A stretch of 7,386 bases of DNA from Propionibacteriaceae bacterium (GCA_009787035.1 WRGV01000076.1:1-7386), one strand, 5' to 3'; shown: positions 1 to 6,140, counted from the first letter of the stretch. Notes: generated from the sequence alone by a model not told the origin. Translations and numbers: made by a program.

Positions 1-39
1 GACGGCGCCAGCATCGACTCGGGGCCTCTGCTGCCCTGA
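1..39 (+). CDS. Possible 3' end of a gene entering from the left edge
   Basis: Reading frame 1 gives twelve sense codons (DGASIDSGPLLP) followed by a TGA stop at 37-39. Eleven of the twelve codons end in G or C, which matches the coding bias of the rest of the window; the other two plus-strand frames fit this bias less well. The end would lie 16 bp from the stop codon of xerC, in the same tight convergent arrangement as the other gene ends here. The fragment is far too short to name a family, and it could simply be non-coding sequence. Confidence 0.3.
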   Translation, partial: DGASIDSGPLLP

Positions 40-55
40 GGACGCCGGCCAGCAC

Positions 56-991
56 TCACGCGCGCGGATGCGCCTGGCGGAAGGCCGACCGCAGACGTTC
101 GTTGGTCACGTGCGTGTAGATCTGCGTCGTGGCCAGCGATGCGTGCCCCAGCAGCTCCTGGACGGTGCGCAGGTCGGCACCGCCCTCCAGCAGGTGCGTC
201 GCCATGGCGTGGCGCAGGCCGTGCGGCCCCAGGTCGGGCGCGCCCGGTGCCGCCGCCAGCCCCGCATGCACGACGCGGCGCGCCACGCGCGGATCCAGGC
301 GATGTCCGCGCTCGCCCAGGAACACCGCGGCACCCGACGCGTCGGTCGCCCACACCTCCCGCACGGCCAGCCATGCGCGCAGCGCCGCCACCGCCGGTGC
401 CCCCATCGGCACCGTGCGCTGCTTGTCGCCCTTGCCCAGCACCCGGACGGCCTGGCGCTCCCAGTCGATGCCGTCCAGGTCCAGGCCGCATAGTTCGCTG
501 ACGCGGATCCCGGTGGCGTACAGCAGCTCCAGAATCGCCGCATCGCGCCGGGCGGCCGGATCGTTCGACTCGCCGCCGCGGGCGTCGGCCGCATCCATGA
601 CCTCGGCGGCGGCGTCCTGGCTCAGCGTCGCGGGCAGGCGCCGCGGCACCCGCCCGGCCTTCAGCGCGGCCGCGGGGTCGTGCTCCACCAGCCCGGTGTG
701 CCGGGCCCATCGCCAGAACACCCGGATGCTCGCGCTGCGCCGCTGCAGCGTCGCCGGGGAACGTCCGTCCAGGCGCTGATCGGCCAGCCAGCCGCGCAGA
801 TCGGCGATGCCGACATCCTGCAACCGCACCGCCCCCAGCGCCGCCATCGCGTCGAACAGGCTGGCCAGGTCGCCCAGATAGGCCCGTTGGGTGTGCCCGG
901 AACGAGCCAGCTCCAGCCGCAGATAGTCGCCAAAGGCGTCGTAGGCGCACCGGAACGCGGGCGGCCACGCCGTCGACTCGTCCTCACTCAC
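56..991 (-). CDS. xerC: Tyrosine recombinase XerC
   Basis: A 311-residue site-specific recombinase expected to act with XerD at the chromosomal dif site, resolving chromosome dimers at division. Residues about 12-110 form the N-terminal SAM-like DNA-binding domain and about 120-305 the catalytic domain. All six catalytic residues are visible with Xer spacing: R163 (YATGIRVSEL), K187 (GKGDKQR), H257 and R260 (HGLRH), H283 (GHASL) and nucleophile Y292 (YTHV). The sequence agrees with Mycobacterium XerC as I remember it, down to an AHPRA C-terminus, so XerC is preferred over XerD. The GTG start at 989-991 is supported by a near-perfect Shine-Dalgarno sequence eight bases upstream. It is divergent from def and looks monocistronic. 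Its intact catalytic set and actinobacterial codon use argue against a phage or integron integrase. Confidence 0.95.
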   Translation of the reverse strand: MSEDESTAWPPAFRCAYDAFGDYLRLELARSGHTQRAYLGDLASLFDAMAALGAVRLQDVGIADLRGWLADQRLDGRSPATLQRRSASIRVFWRWARHTGLVEHDPAAALKAGRVPRRLPATLSQDAAAEVMDAADARGGESNDPAARRDAAILELLYATGIRVSELCGLDLDGIDWERQAVRVLGKGDKQRTVPMGAPAVAALRAWLAVREVWATDASGAAVFLGERGHRLDPRVARRVVHAGLAAAPGAPDLGPHGLRHAMATHLLEGGADLRTVQELLGHASLATTQIYTHVTNERLRSAFRQAHPRA

Positions 992-999
992 GCCTTGCC

Positions 1000-1006
1000 A
1001 CCTCCT
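1000..1006 (-). promoter_or_regulatory. Strong ribosome-binding site of xerC
   Basis: The minus strand reads AGGAGGT here, followed by an eight-base spacer and the GTG codon at 991. It fixes the xerC start and shows that this gene has a leadered mRNA, unlike several neighbours. Confidence 0.85.
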
Positions 1007-1051
1007 GCGTACCCACTGTGACCCATCGCCGGATCGCCCCCGGTGAGGCGC

Positions 1052-1089
1052 GCCGACGTCGGGCAGCCTGGCCGACGCCGGGTAGTCTG
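1052..1089. repeat. 19-bp tandem direct repeat over the def promoter
   Basis: Two adjacent 19-bp units, 1052-1070 and 1071-1089, agree at 16 of 19 positions (GCCGACGTCGGGCAGCCTG and GCCGACGCCGGGTAGTCTG). The first unit contains the perfect 10-bp palindrome CCGACGTCGG (1053-1062); in the second this is degraded by one base. The second unit also contains the candidate -10 hexamer TAGTCT. The position suggests a pair of protein-binding sites controlling def, and perhaps also the divergent xerC, but no regulator can be named. Confidence 0.5.
1083..1088 (+). promoter_or_regulatory. Candidate -10 box for def
   Basis: TAGTCT fits the actinobacterial TAnnnT -10 consensus and lies in the xerC-def divergent region. 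A start site about seven bases downstream would give a 5' leader of roughly 50-55 bases before def, consistent with def having its own ribosome-binding site. No convincing -35 box (TTGACA-like) is seen at normal spacing. A second TAnnnT match, TAGGGT at 1101-1106, is an alternative. Confidence 0.45.
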
Positions 1090-1137
1090 GTCACTCCCAG
1101 TAGGGTTAAGGGATGGCCGCCGCGGGCGCGGCCGGAT

Positions 1138-1143
1138 GAGGAG
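1138..1143 (+). promoter_or_regulatory. Ribosome-binding site of def
   Basis: GAGGAG ends five bases before the ATG at 1149 and supports that codon as the def start. Confidence 0.75.
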
Positions 1144-1148
1144 TACCG

Positions 1149-1784
1149 ATGGCATCGCCGGCGTCGCCGCGTCAATGGGCTGAAAAGGGCACGATTCGCC
1201 GCATCACAACCTGGGACGAGCCGGTCATGCACCGGCACTGCCCGCCGGTCACCGACTTCGGGCCGGCGCTGCAGCAGCTCGCGGCCGACATGTTCGCCAC
1301 GATGGCCGCGGCCGACGGGGTGGGCCTGGCGGCCCCGCAGGTCGATGTCGATCTGGCCATGTTCGTGTACGACTGCCCCGATGCCGACGAGCACCACCAC
1401 TTCGGCGTCATGTGCAACCCGGTCGTGGAGCTTCCGCAGGGCGAGGACCGCAACTTCGACGCCGCCGAAGAGGGCTGCCTGTCCTGGCCCGGCGCCTACC
1501 AGTCACTGGCCCGCCCCGACCAGGCGATCTGCCGAGGCCTCAACGAGCACGGTGAACCGGTCACCGTCATCGGGACGGGGCTGCTGGCACGCTGCCTGCA
1601 GCACGAGACCGACCACCTGGACGGCACCGTGTTCGGCGATCGACTCTCGTCTCGCGCCCGCCGCAAGCTCAACGAGCAGCGCGAGACGCTGCGTCACCTC
1701 TACCCCGACGACTGGCCGGTGACCCCGCGCGGGCGCTACGACGCCACGGTGGTCGATACCGACGACGATTCGCCCAACGCGTAG
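1149..1784 (+). CDS. def: Peptide deformylase
   Basis: A 211-residue metallo-hydrolase that removes the formyl group from the N-terminal methionine of new proteins at the ribosome. The three family motifs are intact: motif I GVGLAAPQ (57-64), motif II EGCLSWPG (108-115, metal ligand C110) and motif III QHETDHLDG (151-159, metal ligands H152 and H156, catalytic E153). Length is close to the roughly 200 residues of actinobacterial deformylases, and the acidic C-terminal tail (VVDTDDDSPNA) is probably disordered. Motif II has Trp113 where Val or similar is common. The start is an ATG with GAGGAG five bases upstream. Its last 49 bp overlap, antisense, the 3' end of the TrmH-family gene. There is no fmt next to it, so it is not in the common def-fmt pair. 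Family assignment is secure. Confidence 0.95.
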   Translation: MASPASPRQWAEKGTIRRITTWDEPVMHRHCPPVTDFGPALQQLAADMFATMAAADGVGLAAPQVDVDLAMFVYDCPDADEHHHFGVMCNPVVELPQGEDRNFDAAEEGCLSWPGAYQSLARPDQAICRGLNEHGEPVTVIGTGLLARCLQHETDHLDGTVFGDRLSSRARRKLNEQRETLRHLYPDDWPVTPRGRYDATVVDTDDDSPNA

Positions 1785-2575
1785 CACGCCACGGCCGCCG
1801 CGGCCGCGACGTTGAGCGAATCGATGCCGCGCGCCATGGGGATGCGCACCACGACGTCGGCCTGGCCCAGCCATGCCGACGACAGCCCGGCTCCCTCGGT
1901 GCCCATCAACAGCGCCAGCTTCCGGGGCCGATCCGCCACCTCGCGCGCGAACCGCGCCAGCGGCACCGCGTCCGCCCGCAGCGCCATCGCGACGACGCTG
2001 AAGCCGGACGCCCGCAAGCGTCCCAGATCGTGCGCCCAATCGTCCATGCGCGCCCACGGCAACGAGAACACCGCCCCCATCGACGTCTTGATCGCGCGCC
2101 GATACAGCGGGTCGGCCGCGCGCGGGGCCAGCACCACGCCATCCCAGCCGAGCCCGGCGGCGCAGCGGATGATGGCACCCACGTTCGTGTGGTCGACGAT
2201 GTCCTCGCAGACCACCAGCCGCCGAGCGTCCAGCAGGTCGTCCAGGCCCAGGCCCTGAACGCGCAGCAGCGAGGCGAGCGCCCCGCGGTGCACGTGGAAG
2301 CCGGTCAGCTGCTCGGTCATCGCCTCGTCCATGACGTACACGGGCGCCGAGCTGGCATCCAGCAGGTCGGACAGGCCACCGATCCACTTCGGGGCCAGCA
2401 GGAACGAGCGAGCCTGGTAGCCCGCCTCCAGTCCCCGCCGGATGATCTGGGCGCCCTCGGCGATGAACATGCCACGCTCGGCCTCCAGGCTGCGGCGCAG
2501 GTTGACGTCGCGCAGGTGGACGTAGTCGGCCAGGCGCGGGTCATGGACGTCGGCGATCTCGATGAACTCAGCCAC
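1736..2575 (-). CDS. TrmH/SpoU-family RNA 2'-O-methyltransferase
   Basis: A 279-residue SAM-dependent methyltransferase of the SPOUT class, which methylates ribose 2'-hydroxyls in rRNA or tRNA. An N-terminal substrate-binding region (about 1-108, containing FIAEGAQIIRRGL) precedes the trefoil-knot catalytic domain. Three SpoU motifs are clear: motif 1 at 121-139 with N131 and R137 (DHTNVGAIIRCA), motif 2 GTEGAGL (225-231, E227) and motif 3 IPMARGIDSLNV (245-256, S253 and N255). The start is GTG at 2573-2575; there is no Shine-Dalgarno sequence, but a TAGCCT hexamer lies six bases upstream, suggesting a leaderless mRNA. The 3' end overlaps def by 49 bp. Which RNA and nucleotide it modifies cannot be told from sequence; it has the layout of general actinobacterial TrmH-family enzymes, and nothing marks it as a thiostrepton-resistance type. 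Confidence 0.9.
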   Translation of the reverse strand: MAEFIEIADVHDPRLADYVHLRDVNLRRSLEAERGMFIAEGAQIIRRGLEAGYQARSFLLAPKWIGGLSDLLDASSAPVYVMDEAMTEQLTGFHVHRGALASLLRVQGLGLDDLLDARRLVVCEDIVDHTNVGAIIRCAAGLGWDGVVLAPRAADPLYRRAIKTSMGAVFSLPWARMDDWAHDLGRLRASGFSVVAMALRADAVPLARFAREVADRPRKLALLMGTEGAGLSSAWLGQADVVVRIPMARGIDSLNVAAAAAVACYALGESSSVSTTVAS

Positions 2576-2581
2576 CCCCGC

Positions 2582-2587
2582 AGGCTA
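2582..2587 (-). promoter_or_regulatory. -10 box predicting a leaderless mRNA for the TrmH-family gene
   Basis: On the minus strand TAGCCT (TAnnnT) is followed by exactly six bases and then the GTG start at 2575. Transcription would therefore begin at or next to the start codon. The six intervening bases (GCGGGG) are not a normal Shine-Dalgarno sequence at usable spacing. Confidence 0.55.
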
Positions 2588-2627
2588 CCCCATGCAGCAC
2601 AACCGGCAGCGACTCCGTCCTTGCCCC

Positions 2628-2633
2628 TAGACT
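2628..2633 (+). promoter_or_regulatory. -10 box for the SBF-like transporter, near-leaderless
   Basis: TAGACT lies nine bases before the ATG at 2643, so the predicted 5' leader is only about zero to three bases. The only purine run before the ATG is a weak GGA (2634-2636). No clear -35 box is visible. Together with the opposing TAGCCT at 2582-2587 this makes 2576-2642 a compact divergent promoter. Confidence 0.5.
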
Positions 2634-2642
2634 GGACGCACC

Positions 2643-3701
2643 ATGCCAGCACCGTCCGACACCGCCGCAGTGGCGCCGCATCGCCGACGCTTCCCCATCG
2701 ACACGTTCCTGCTGCTCATCATCGCGTCCGCGGTGCTGGCCTCGCTGCTGCCGGTGCACGGCGCCGGGGTGTCGGCCATGACGTGGCTGTCGCGCGTGAT
2801 GCTGGGCGTGCTGTTCTTCCTGTACGGCGTGCGGCTCAAGCGCAGCGAGGCGATCAACGGCCTGCGGCACTGGCGCCTGCACGCGACGATCCTGAGCTGC
2901 ACCTACCTCGTGTTCCCCCTGATCGGGCTGGCGCTGGGCGTGCTGTCGCCCGGCCTGATCCCCGCCGAGCTGTACCGGGGCCTGCTGTGGATCTGCATCG
3001 TGCCCGGCACCGTGCAGTCGGCCATCAACTTCACGTCCATCGCCCGCGGCAACGTCGCCGGCGCGATCGTGGCATCCTCGGTCAGTAACCTGCTCGGCGT
3101 GATCCTGACCCCGCTGCTGGCCATGGCGGTCATGCGGACGACGGGCCTGGGCATCTCACCCGCGTCCATCGGCGACATCGCCTTGCAGGTGCTGGTGCCG
3201 TTCCTGCTCGGGCAGGTGGTGCGTGAGAAGGCCATCGGCTTCGTCAGTGCGCATCCGAAGCTCAAGTACTTCGACCAGGCGACCATCATCGTGGTGGTCT
3301 ACCTGGCGTTCTCATCCGGCATGCGCGAAGGCATCTGGCACCGCACCGGCGTCGTCCAGATCGTCACCATCGTGGTCGTGGCGCTGGTCGTGCTGGCGTT
3401 CATGCTGTGGTTCACCTGGTCGGTGGCGGGATGGCTGGGCTTCAACCGTCGCGACCAGATCGCGATCCAGTTCAACGGCACCAAGAAGTCGCTGACGATG
3501 GGCGTGCCGATGGCATCGGTGATCTTCCCGGCCGCCAGCGTCGGCCTGATCGTGCTGCCGCTGATGATCTTCCACCAGTCGCAGCTGATGGCCTGCAGCG
3601 CGCTGGCGGGCAAGTATTCCCGCAAGGACGAGGCCTGGCACGATGCGCCGGGACGCCGCGACTGGGCGGACGAACCGGATCGGGATCAGCCGAGCGCCTG
3701 A
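2643..3701 (+). CDS. SBF-like (bile acid:sodium symporter superfamily) membrane transporter
   Basis: A 352-residue integral membrane protein resembling the SBF-like/YfeH branch of the bile acid:sodium symporter superfamily. About nine or ten hydrophobic segments can be seen, roughly at 20-37, 46-63, 79-101, 112-130, 138-162, 176-192, 213-225, 237-263 and 286-309. Two superfamily signature stretches are present: CIVPGTVQSAINFTSIARGN (118-137), and FNGTKKSLTMGVPMA (277-291), which corresponds to the conserved helix-break region. The hydrophilic C-terminal tail (about 325-352) is rich in Asp, Arg and Lys and likely cytoplasmic. The substrate is not predictable; related proteins are annotated as organic-anion or sodium-coupled transporters. 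It is divergent from the TrmH-family gene, and its last 16 bp overlap the convergent ABC ATPase gene. The ATG start follows a TAGACT promoter element closely. Confidence 0.85.
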   Translation: MPAPSDTAAVAPHRRRFPIDTFLLLIIASAVLASLLPVHGAGVSAMTWLSRVMLGVLFFLYGVRLKRSEAINGLRHWRLHATILSCTYLVFPLIGLALGVLSPGLIPAELYRGLLWICIVPGTVQSAINFTSIARGNVAGAIVASSVSNLLGVILTPLLAMAVMRTTGLGISPASIGDIALQVLVPFLLGQVVREKAIGFVSAHPKLKYFDQATIIVVVYLAFSSGMREGIWHRTGVVQIVTIVVVALVVLAFMLWFTWSVAGWLGFNRRDQIAIQFNGTKKSLTMGVPMASVIFPAASVGLIVLPLMIFHQSQLMACSALAGKYSRKDEAWHDAPGRRDWADEPDRDQPSA

Positions 3702-4489
3702 CGCCGTCCGGCCGAGCGGGCGCTCCAGCGTCCGTCCTCGTGCGTGACGAACAGCGGAAGGCCGTAGGTGCGGCTCAGGTTGGACGCCGTCAGCGTCTGC
3801 TCGATCGGCCCGCTGGCCACGACATGGCCCTGGTTGAGCAGCAGCGCGTGCGTCATGCCGTCGGGGATCTCCTCCATGTGGTGCGTCACCAGCACCATCG
3901 TGGGCGCCATGCGGTCGGCGCACAGCGACGCCAGCGTGTCCACCAGCATCTCGCGCCCGGCCAGATCCAGGCCGGCACCCGGCTCGTCCAGCAGCAGCAT
4001 CTCCGGATCGGTCATCAGCGCCCGCGCGATCTCGACGCGCTTGCGCTCGCCCTCGCTCAGCGTGGCGTACGTGCGCCGGGCCAGCGTCTCGACGCGCAGC
4101 CGCTGCAGCAGCAGCATGGCGCGACGGTAGTCGTCCTCCTCGTAGTGCTCGCGCCAGCGGCCCAGCATGCCGTACGCCGCCGACACCACCACGTCGCGGG
4201 CCATCTCATGGCCCGGGATGCGCGTGCCGATCGCCGAGGAGCACACCCCGATGCGGGGACGCAGCTCGAACACGTCCACATGCCCCAGCGTCTCGCCCAG
4301 CACCTCGACGCGCCCGGAGCTGGGGTACGACTGCGTCGCCAACAGCGACAACAGCGTCGTCTTCCCTGCGCCGTTAGGGCCGATGATGACCCAGCGGTCG
4401 CCCTCCTTGATGGACAGATCGACACCGTCGAGCAACGTCGCGCGGCCGCGCCGCACGCACACCTGTGATAGTTGAGCCACCGCCCCCAT
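3686..4489 (-). CDS. Orphan ABC transporter ATP-binding protein
   Basis: A single ABC ATPase domain of 267 residues (269 if a GTG two codons upstream, 4493-4495, is used). In the 269-residue numbering: Walker A GPNGAGKTT (39-47), signature LSEGE (146-150), Walker B LLLDEP (167-172), D-loop GAGLDL (173-178) and switch His205 (THHMEE). The signature is LSEGE instead of LSGGQ, and the position where the Q-loop glutamine is expected holds Ser87 (IGVCSSAI), reminiscent of YlmA/ModF-type ATPases. No permease or binding protein is adjacent, so the partner and substrate are unknown; a non-transport role is possible. The ATG at 4487-4489 is preferred because AGGTAGG lies nine bases upstream; for the GTG the gap is only three. 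It starts 39 bp after the fabI stop and is probably the last gene of the fabG-fabI operon. Confidence 0.88.
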   Translation of the reverse strand: MGAVAQLSQVCVRRGRATLLDGVDLSIKEGDRWVIIGPNGAGKTTLLSLLATQSYPSSGRVEVLGETLGHVDVFELRPRIGVCSSAIGTRIPGHEMARDVVVSAAYGMLGRWREHYEEDDYRRAMLLLQRLRVETLARRTYATLSEGERKRVEIARALMTDPEMLLLDEPGAGLDLAGREMLVDTLASLCADRMAPTMVLVTHHMEEIPDGMTHALLLNQGHVVASGPIEQTLTASNLSRTYGLPLFVTHEDGRWSARSAGRRQALG

Positions 4490-4498
4490 GCCCACAAA

Positions 4499-4505
4499 CC
4501 TACCT
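4499..4505 (-). promoter_or_regulatory. Ribosome-binding site of the ABC ATPase gene
   Basis: The minus strand reads AGGTAGG, nine bases before ATG 4489 and three bases before the alternative GTG 4495. The spacing favours the ATG, though the outer AGG alone would be seven bases from the GTG. Confidence 0.6.
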
Positions 4506-4528
4506 GATCGACACTGAGCCCGCCCGGC

Positions 4529-5302
4529 TCACGCGCCGGTGCACCCGACCCCGCCATCCACGTGCACGATCTCGCCCGTCGTGGCGGGGAACCAGTCGGA
4601 CAGCAACGCCACGACCGCCCGGGCCACCGGCGTCGCGTCGGACGGATCCCAGCCCAGCGGCGCCCGCTGCGCCCACGCCTCGTCGATCTGGGACGCCCCC
4701 GGGATGGCCCGCTTGCTCATGGTATTCAGCGGCCCGGCCGCGACCAGGTTGCAGCGCACGCCGTCGGGGCCGAGGTAGCGCGCCAGATACCGGCTGACCG
4801 ACTCCAGCGCCGCCTTCGACACGCCCATCCAGTCGTAGTCGGGCCAGCTCACCGTCGCGTCAAACGTCAGCCCGACGATGGACGCTCCGCGCCCCAGCAG
4901 CGGACGGACGGCCATCGCCAGGCTCTGCAGCGAGTACGCCGAGGTGTGCAGGCTGAGCGCGACATCGTCCCACTCGGTCGTCAGAAACGCGCCGCCTAGG
5001 GCCCGGGCCGGGTTCGCGAACGCGATCGAGTGCACCAGCCCATCCAGGTGATCCAGGCCGTGCTCGCGCAGCTGCCCGGCCAGCCCGGACAGCTGCACAT
5101 CATCGGTGACGTCGAGTTCCAGAACCTCCGGCGTCGGGTGCAGCTGCGCCACCACCCGTCGTGTCAGGCCGGCCGCCCGCGGCAGGTTGGCCACGATGAC
5201 GTGTGCCCCTTCCTGCAACGCCACGCGCGCCACCCCGAATGCGATCGATTCGGGCGTCGTCACGCCCGTCACCAGCACCCGCTTGTTCTCCAACAGTCCC
5301 AT
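4529..5302 (-). CDS. fabI: Enoyl-[acyl-carrier-protein] reductase (NADH), FabI/InhA type
   Basis: A 257-residue short-chain dehydrogenase family enzyme that carries out the last reduction of each type II fatty-acid elongation cycle, trans-2-enoyl-ACP to acyl-ACP. The N-terminal Rossmann region shows the FabI-type nucleotide site GVTTPESIAF (13-22). The catalytic pair is Y156 and K163 (Y-x6-K, the FabI spacing), with F147 in TFD corresponding to InhA Phe149 and HSIAF (91-95) to the InhA HSIGF segment. The C-terminal DATPVAR and ATTGEIVHVDGG match InhA well. The substrate-loop segment (191-210) is about ten residues shorter than in mycobacterial InhA, suggesting ordinary rather than very long acyl substrates. 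The ATG at 5302 is chosen because AAAGGA lies upstream; a TTG at 5347 would add 15 unsupported residues. It follows fabG by 54 bp. Confidence 0.93.
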   Translation of the reverse strand: MGLLENKRVLVTGVTTPESIAFGVARVALQEGAHVIVANLPRAAGLTRRVVAQLHPTPEVLELDVTDDVQLSGLAGQLREHGLDHLDGLVHSIAFANPARALGGAFLTTEWDDVALSLHTSAYSLQSLAMAVRPLLGRGASIVGLTFDATVSWPDYDWMGVSKAALESVSRYLARYLGPDGVRCNLVAAGPLNTMSKRAIPGASQIDEAWAQRAPLGWDPSDATPVARAVVALLSDWFPATTGEIVHVDGGVGCTGA

Positions 5303-5314
5303 GTTCGAGCCCCG

Positions 5315-5320
5315 TCCTTT
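5315..5320 (-). promoter_or_regulatory. Ribosome-binding site of fabI
   Basis: The minus strand reads AAAGGA followed by a twelve-base spacer to the ATG at 5302. The spacing is somewhat long, but this is the only purine-rich match and it supports the internal ATG over the upstream TTG at 5347. Confidence 0.55.
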
Positions 5321-5356
5321 CGCTATTTCAGGCTGTCGTTGCCTCAATGAATCCGA

Positions 5357-6076
5357 TCATGCCGCCATCGCCAGGCCGCCATCCACCGGGATGACCGCGC
5401 CGGTGATGTAGCCCGCGTCCGGCCCGCACAGGAACCGGACGACCGCCGCGACATCGGACGGATCTCCCGGTCGTCCCAGCGGGATCTTGGCCAGCCAGGC
5501 CGCCCGTGCCGACTCGTCCACGGCCGCCGTCATCTGTGTGGCGATATAACCCGGCGCGACGACGTTGCTCGTGATGCCACGCCCGCCCAGCTCGCGCGCC
5601 AGGCTGCGCGCCAGGCCCACCAGCCCCGCCTTGGCCGCGGCGTAGTTGGCCTGCCCGGCACCGCCCGCCAGGCCCACCACGGAGCCGATGAACACCAGCC
5701 GACCCCAGCCCTGTCGGAGCATGCCGCGCACGGCCGCGTGCGCGACCCGGTAGGCCCCGGTCAGATCGACATCGAGCACCTCGTCCCAGGTCGGCTCACC
5801 CATGCGCGCCACCAGCGCGTCCCGCGTGATGCCGGCGTTGGCAACCACCACGGCGACGGGCCCGAGATCGTGTTCGATGCGCGCGAAGGCCGCCGCCACG
5901 TCATCCGCGCTCGTCACGGAGCCACACAGCGCCAGCACGCCCGGACGCGCGCATGCCGTCCGGTCGAGCGTGGCGACGCGGAAGCCCGCCTGGTCCAGCT
6001 GGGTGACGATCTGCGCACCGATGCCGCGGGAGCCGCCCGTGACCAGCGCCACACGCCCGGCCGTTGGTTCACTCAT
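5357..6076 (-). CDS. fabG: 3-oxoacyl-[acyl-carrier-protein] reductase
   Basis: A 239-residue short-chain dehydrogenase that reduces 3-oxoacyl-ACP to 3-hydroxyacyl-ACP with NADPH in type II fatty-acid synthesis. Visible motifs: dinucleotide site TGGSRGIG (13-20), NAG (80-82), catalytic S132, and Y145/K149 (YAAAK), followed by the PG turn at 175-176 and the terminal VDGG (231-234). The position normally held by the fourth catalytic residue, Asn in the NLTG motif, is Asp104 here (VDLTG). The next gene is fabI, the same order as mycobacterial mabA-inhA, which supports FabG over a generic dehydrogenase. The ATG start at 6074-6076 has no Shine-Dalgarno sequence but a TAGAGT hexamer six bases upstream, so the operon mRNA is probably leaderless. 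It is divergent from the RlmA-type gene. Confidence 0.92.
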   Translation of the reverse strand: MSEPTAGRVALVTGGSRGIGAQIVTQLDQAGFRVATLDRTACARPGVLALCGSVTSADDVAAAFARIEHDLGPVAVVVANAGITRDALVARMGEPTWDEVLDVDLTGAYRVAHAAVRGMLRQGWGRLVFIGSVVGLAGGAGQANYAAAKAGLVGLARSLARELGGRGITSNVVAPGYIATQMTAAVDESARAAWLAKIPLGRPGDPSDVAAVVRFLCGPDAGYITGAVIPVDGGLAMAA

Positions 6077-6082
6077 GCCCCG

Positions 6083-6088
6083 ACTCTA
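6083..6088 (-). promoter_or_regulatory. -10 box predicting a leaderless fabG operon mRNA
   Basis: On the minus strand TAGAGT (TAnnnT) is followed by six bases and the fabG ATG at 6076, placing the predicted transcription start at the A of the start codon. No Shine-Dalgarno sequence lies between. The hexamer 17 bases upstream (GTCCGG) is not a -35 box, which is common in this group. Confidence 0.6.
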
Positions 6089-6094
6089 GGCGCG

Positions 6095-6109
6095 CCGGGA
6101 CGGGCCCGG
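6095..6109. repeat. Inverted repeat between the divergent fabG and rlmA promoters
   Basis: CCGGG (6095-6099), five bases, then CCCGG (6105-6109) form a short GC-rich inverted repeat, with CGGGCCCG palindromic inside it. It lies just upstream of both predicted -10 boxes, where an operator could sit. In such GC-rich DNA a five-base arm is weak evidence. Confidence 0.25.
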
Positions 6110-6134
6110 ACGTGCGCGCGGGACAAACTCCGGG

Positions 6135-6140
6135 GACAAT
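6135..6140 (+). promoter_or_regulatory. -10 box predicting a leaderless rlmA mRNA
   Basis: GACAAT lies exactly six bases before the GTG start at 6147, with no Shine-Dalgarno sequence between. The heptamer GGGACAA occurs here (6133-6139) and again 13 bases upstream (6120-6126). No -35 box is recognisable. Confidence 0.5.

Noticed and set aside
56..991. xerC as an integrase marking a genomic island
   Set aside because: The protein matches housekeeping actinobacterial XerC in length, motifs and C-terminus, and no tRNA, attachment-site repeat or phage gene is adjacent.
1791..1811. GC-rich hairpin (CGGCC-GCCGC-GGCCG) near the def end as a terminator
   Set aside because: There is no T-run, and it is fully explained by an alanine run coded on the minus strand in the TrmH-family protein.
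1503..2387. Minus-strand open frame across def and the TrmH-family gene
   Set aside because: It is out of frame with the TrmH-family gene and antisense to def; both real genes have intact catalytic motifs.
2030..3088. Long plus-strand open frame (352 codons) across the TrmH-family gene and the start of the transporter
   Set aside because: It is antisense to a clear SpoU methyltransferase and out of frame with the transporter. The translation is rich in Arg, His, Gln and Pro with no family motif, typical of a shadow frame in high-GC DNA.
3407..4468. Long plus-strand open frame (353 codons) opposite the ABC ATPase
   Set aside because: It overlaps the transporter in another frame and lies antisense to intact Walker motifs; its composition is that of a shadow frame.
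5303..5347. Upstream TTG start for fabI adding 15 residues
   Set aside because: The added residues do not resemble InhA/FabI N-termini, whereas the ATG at 5302 begins the conserved GLL-x-x-K-R-V-L-V stretch and has an AAAGGA upstream.
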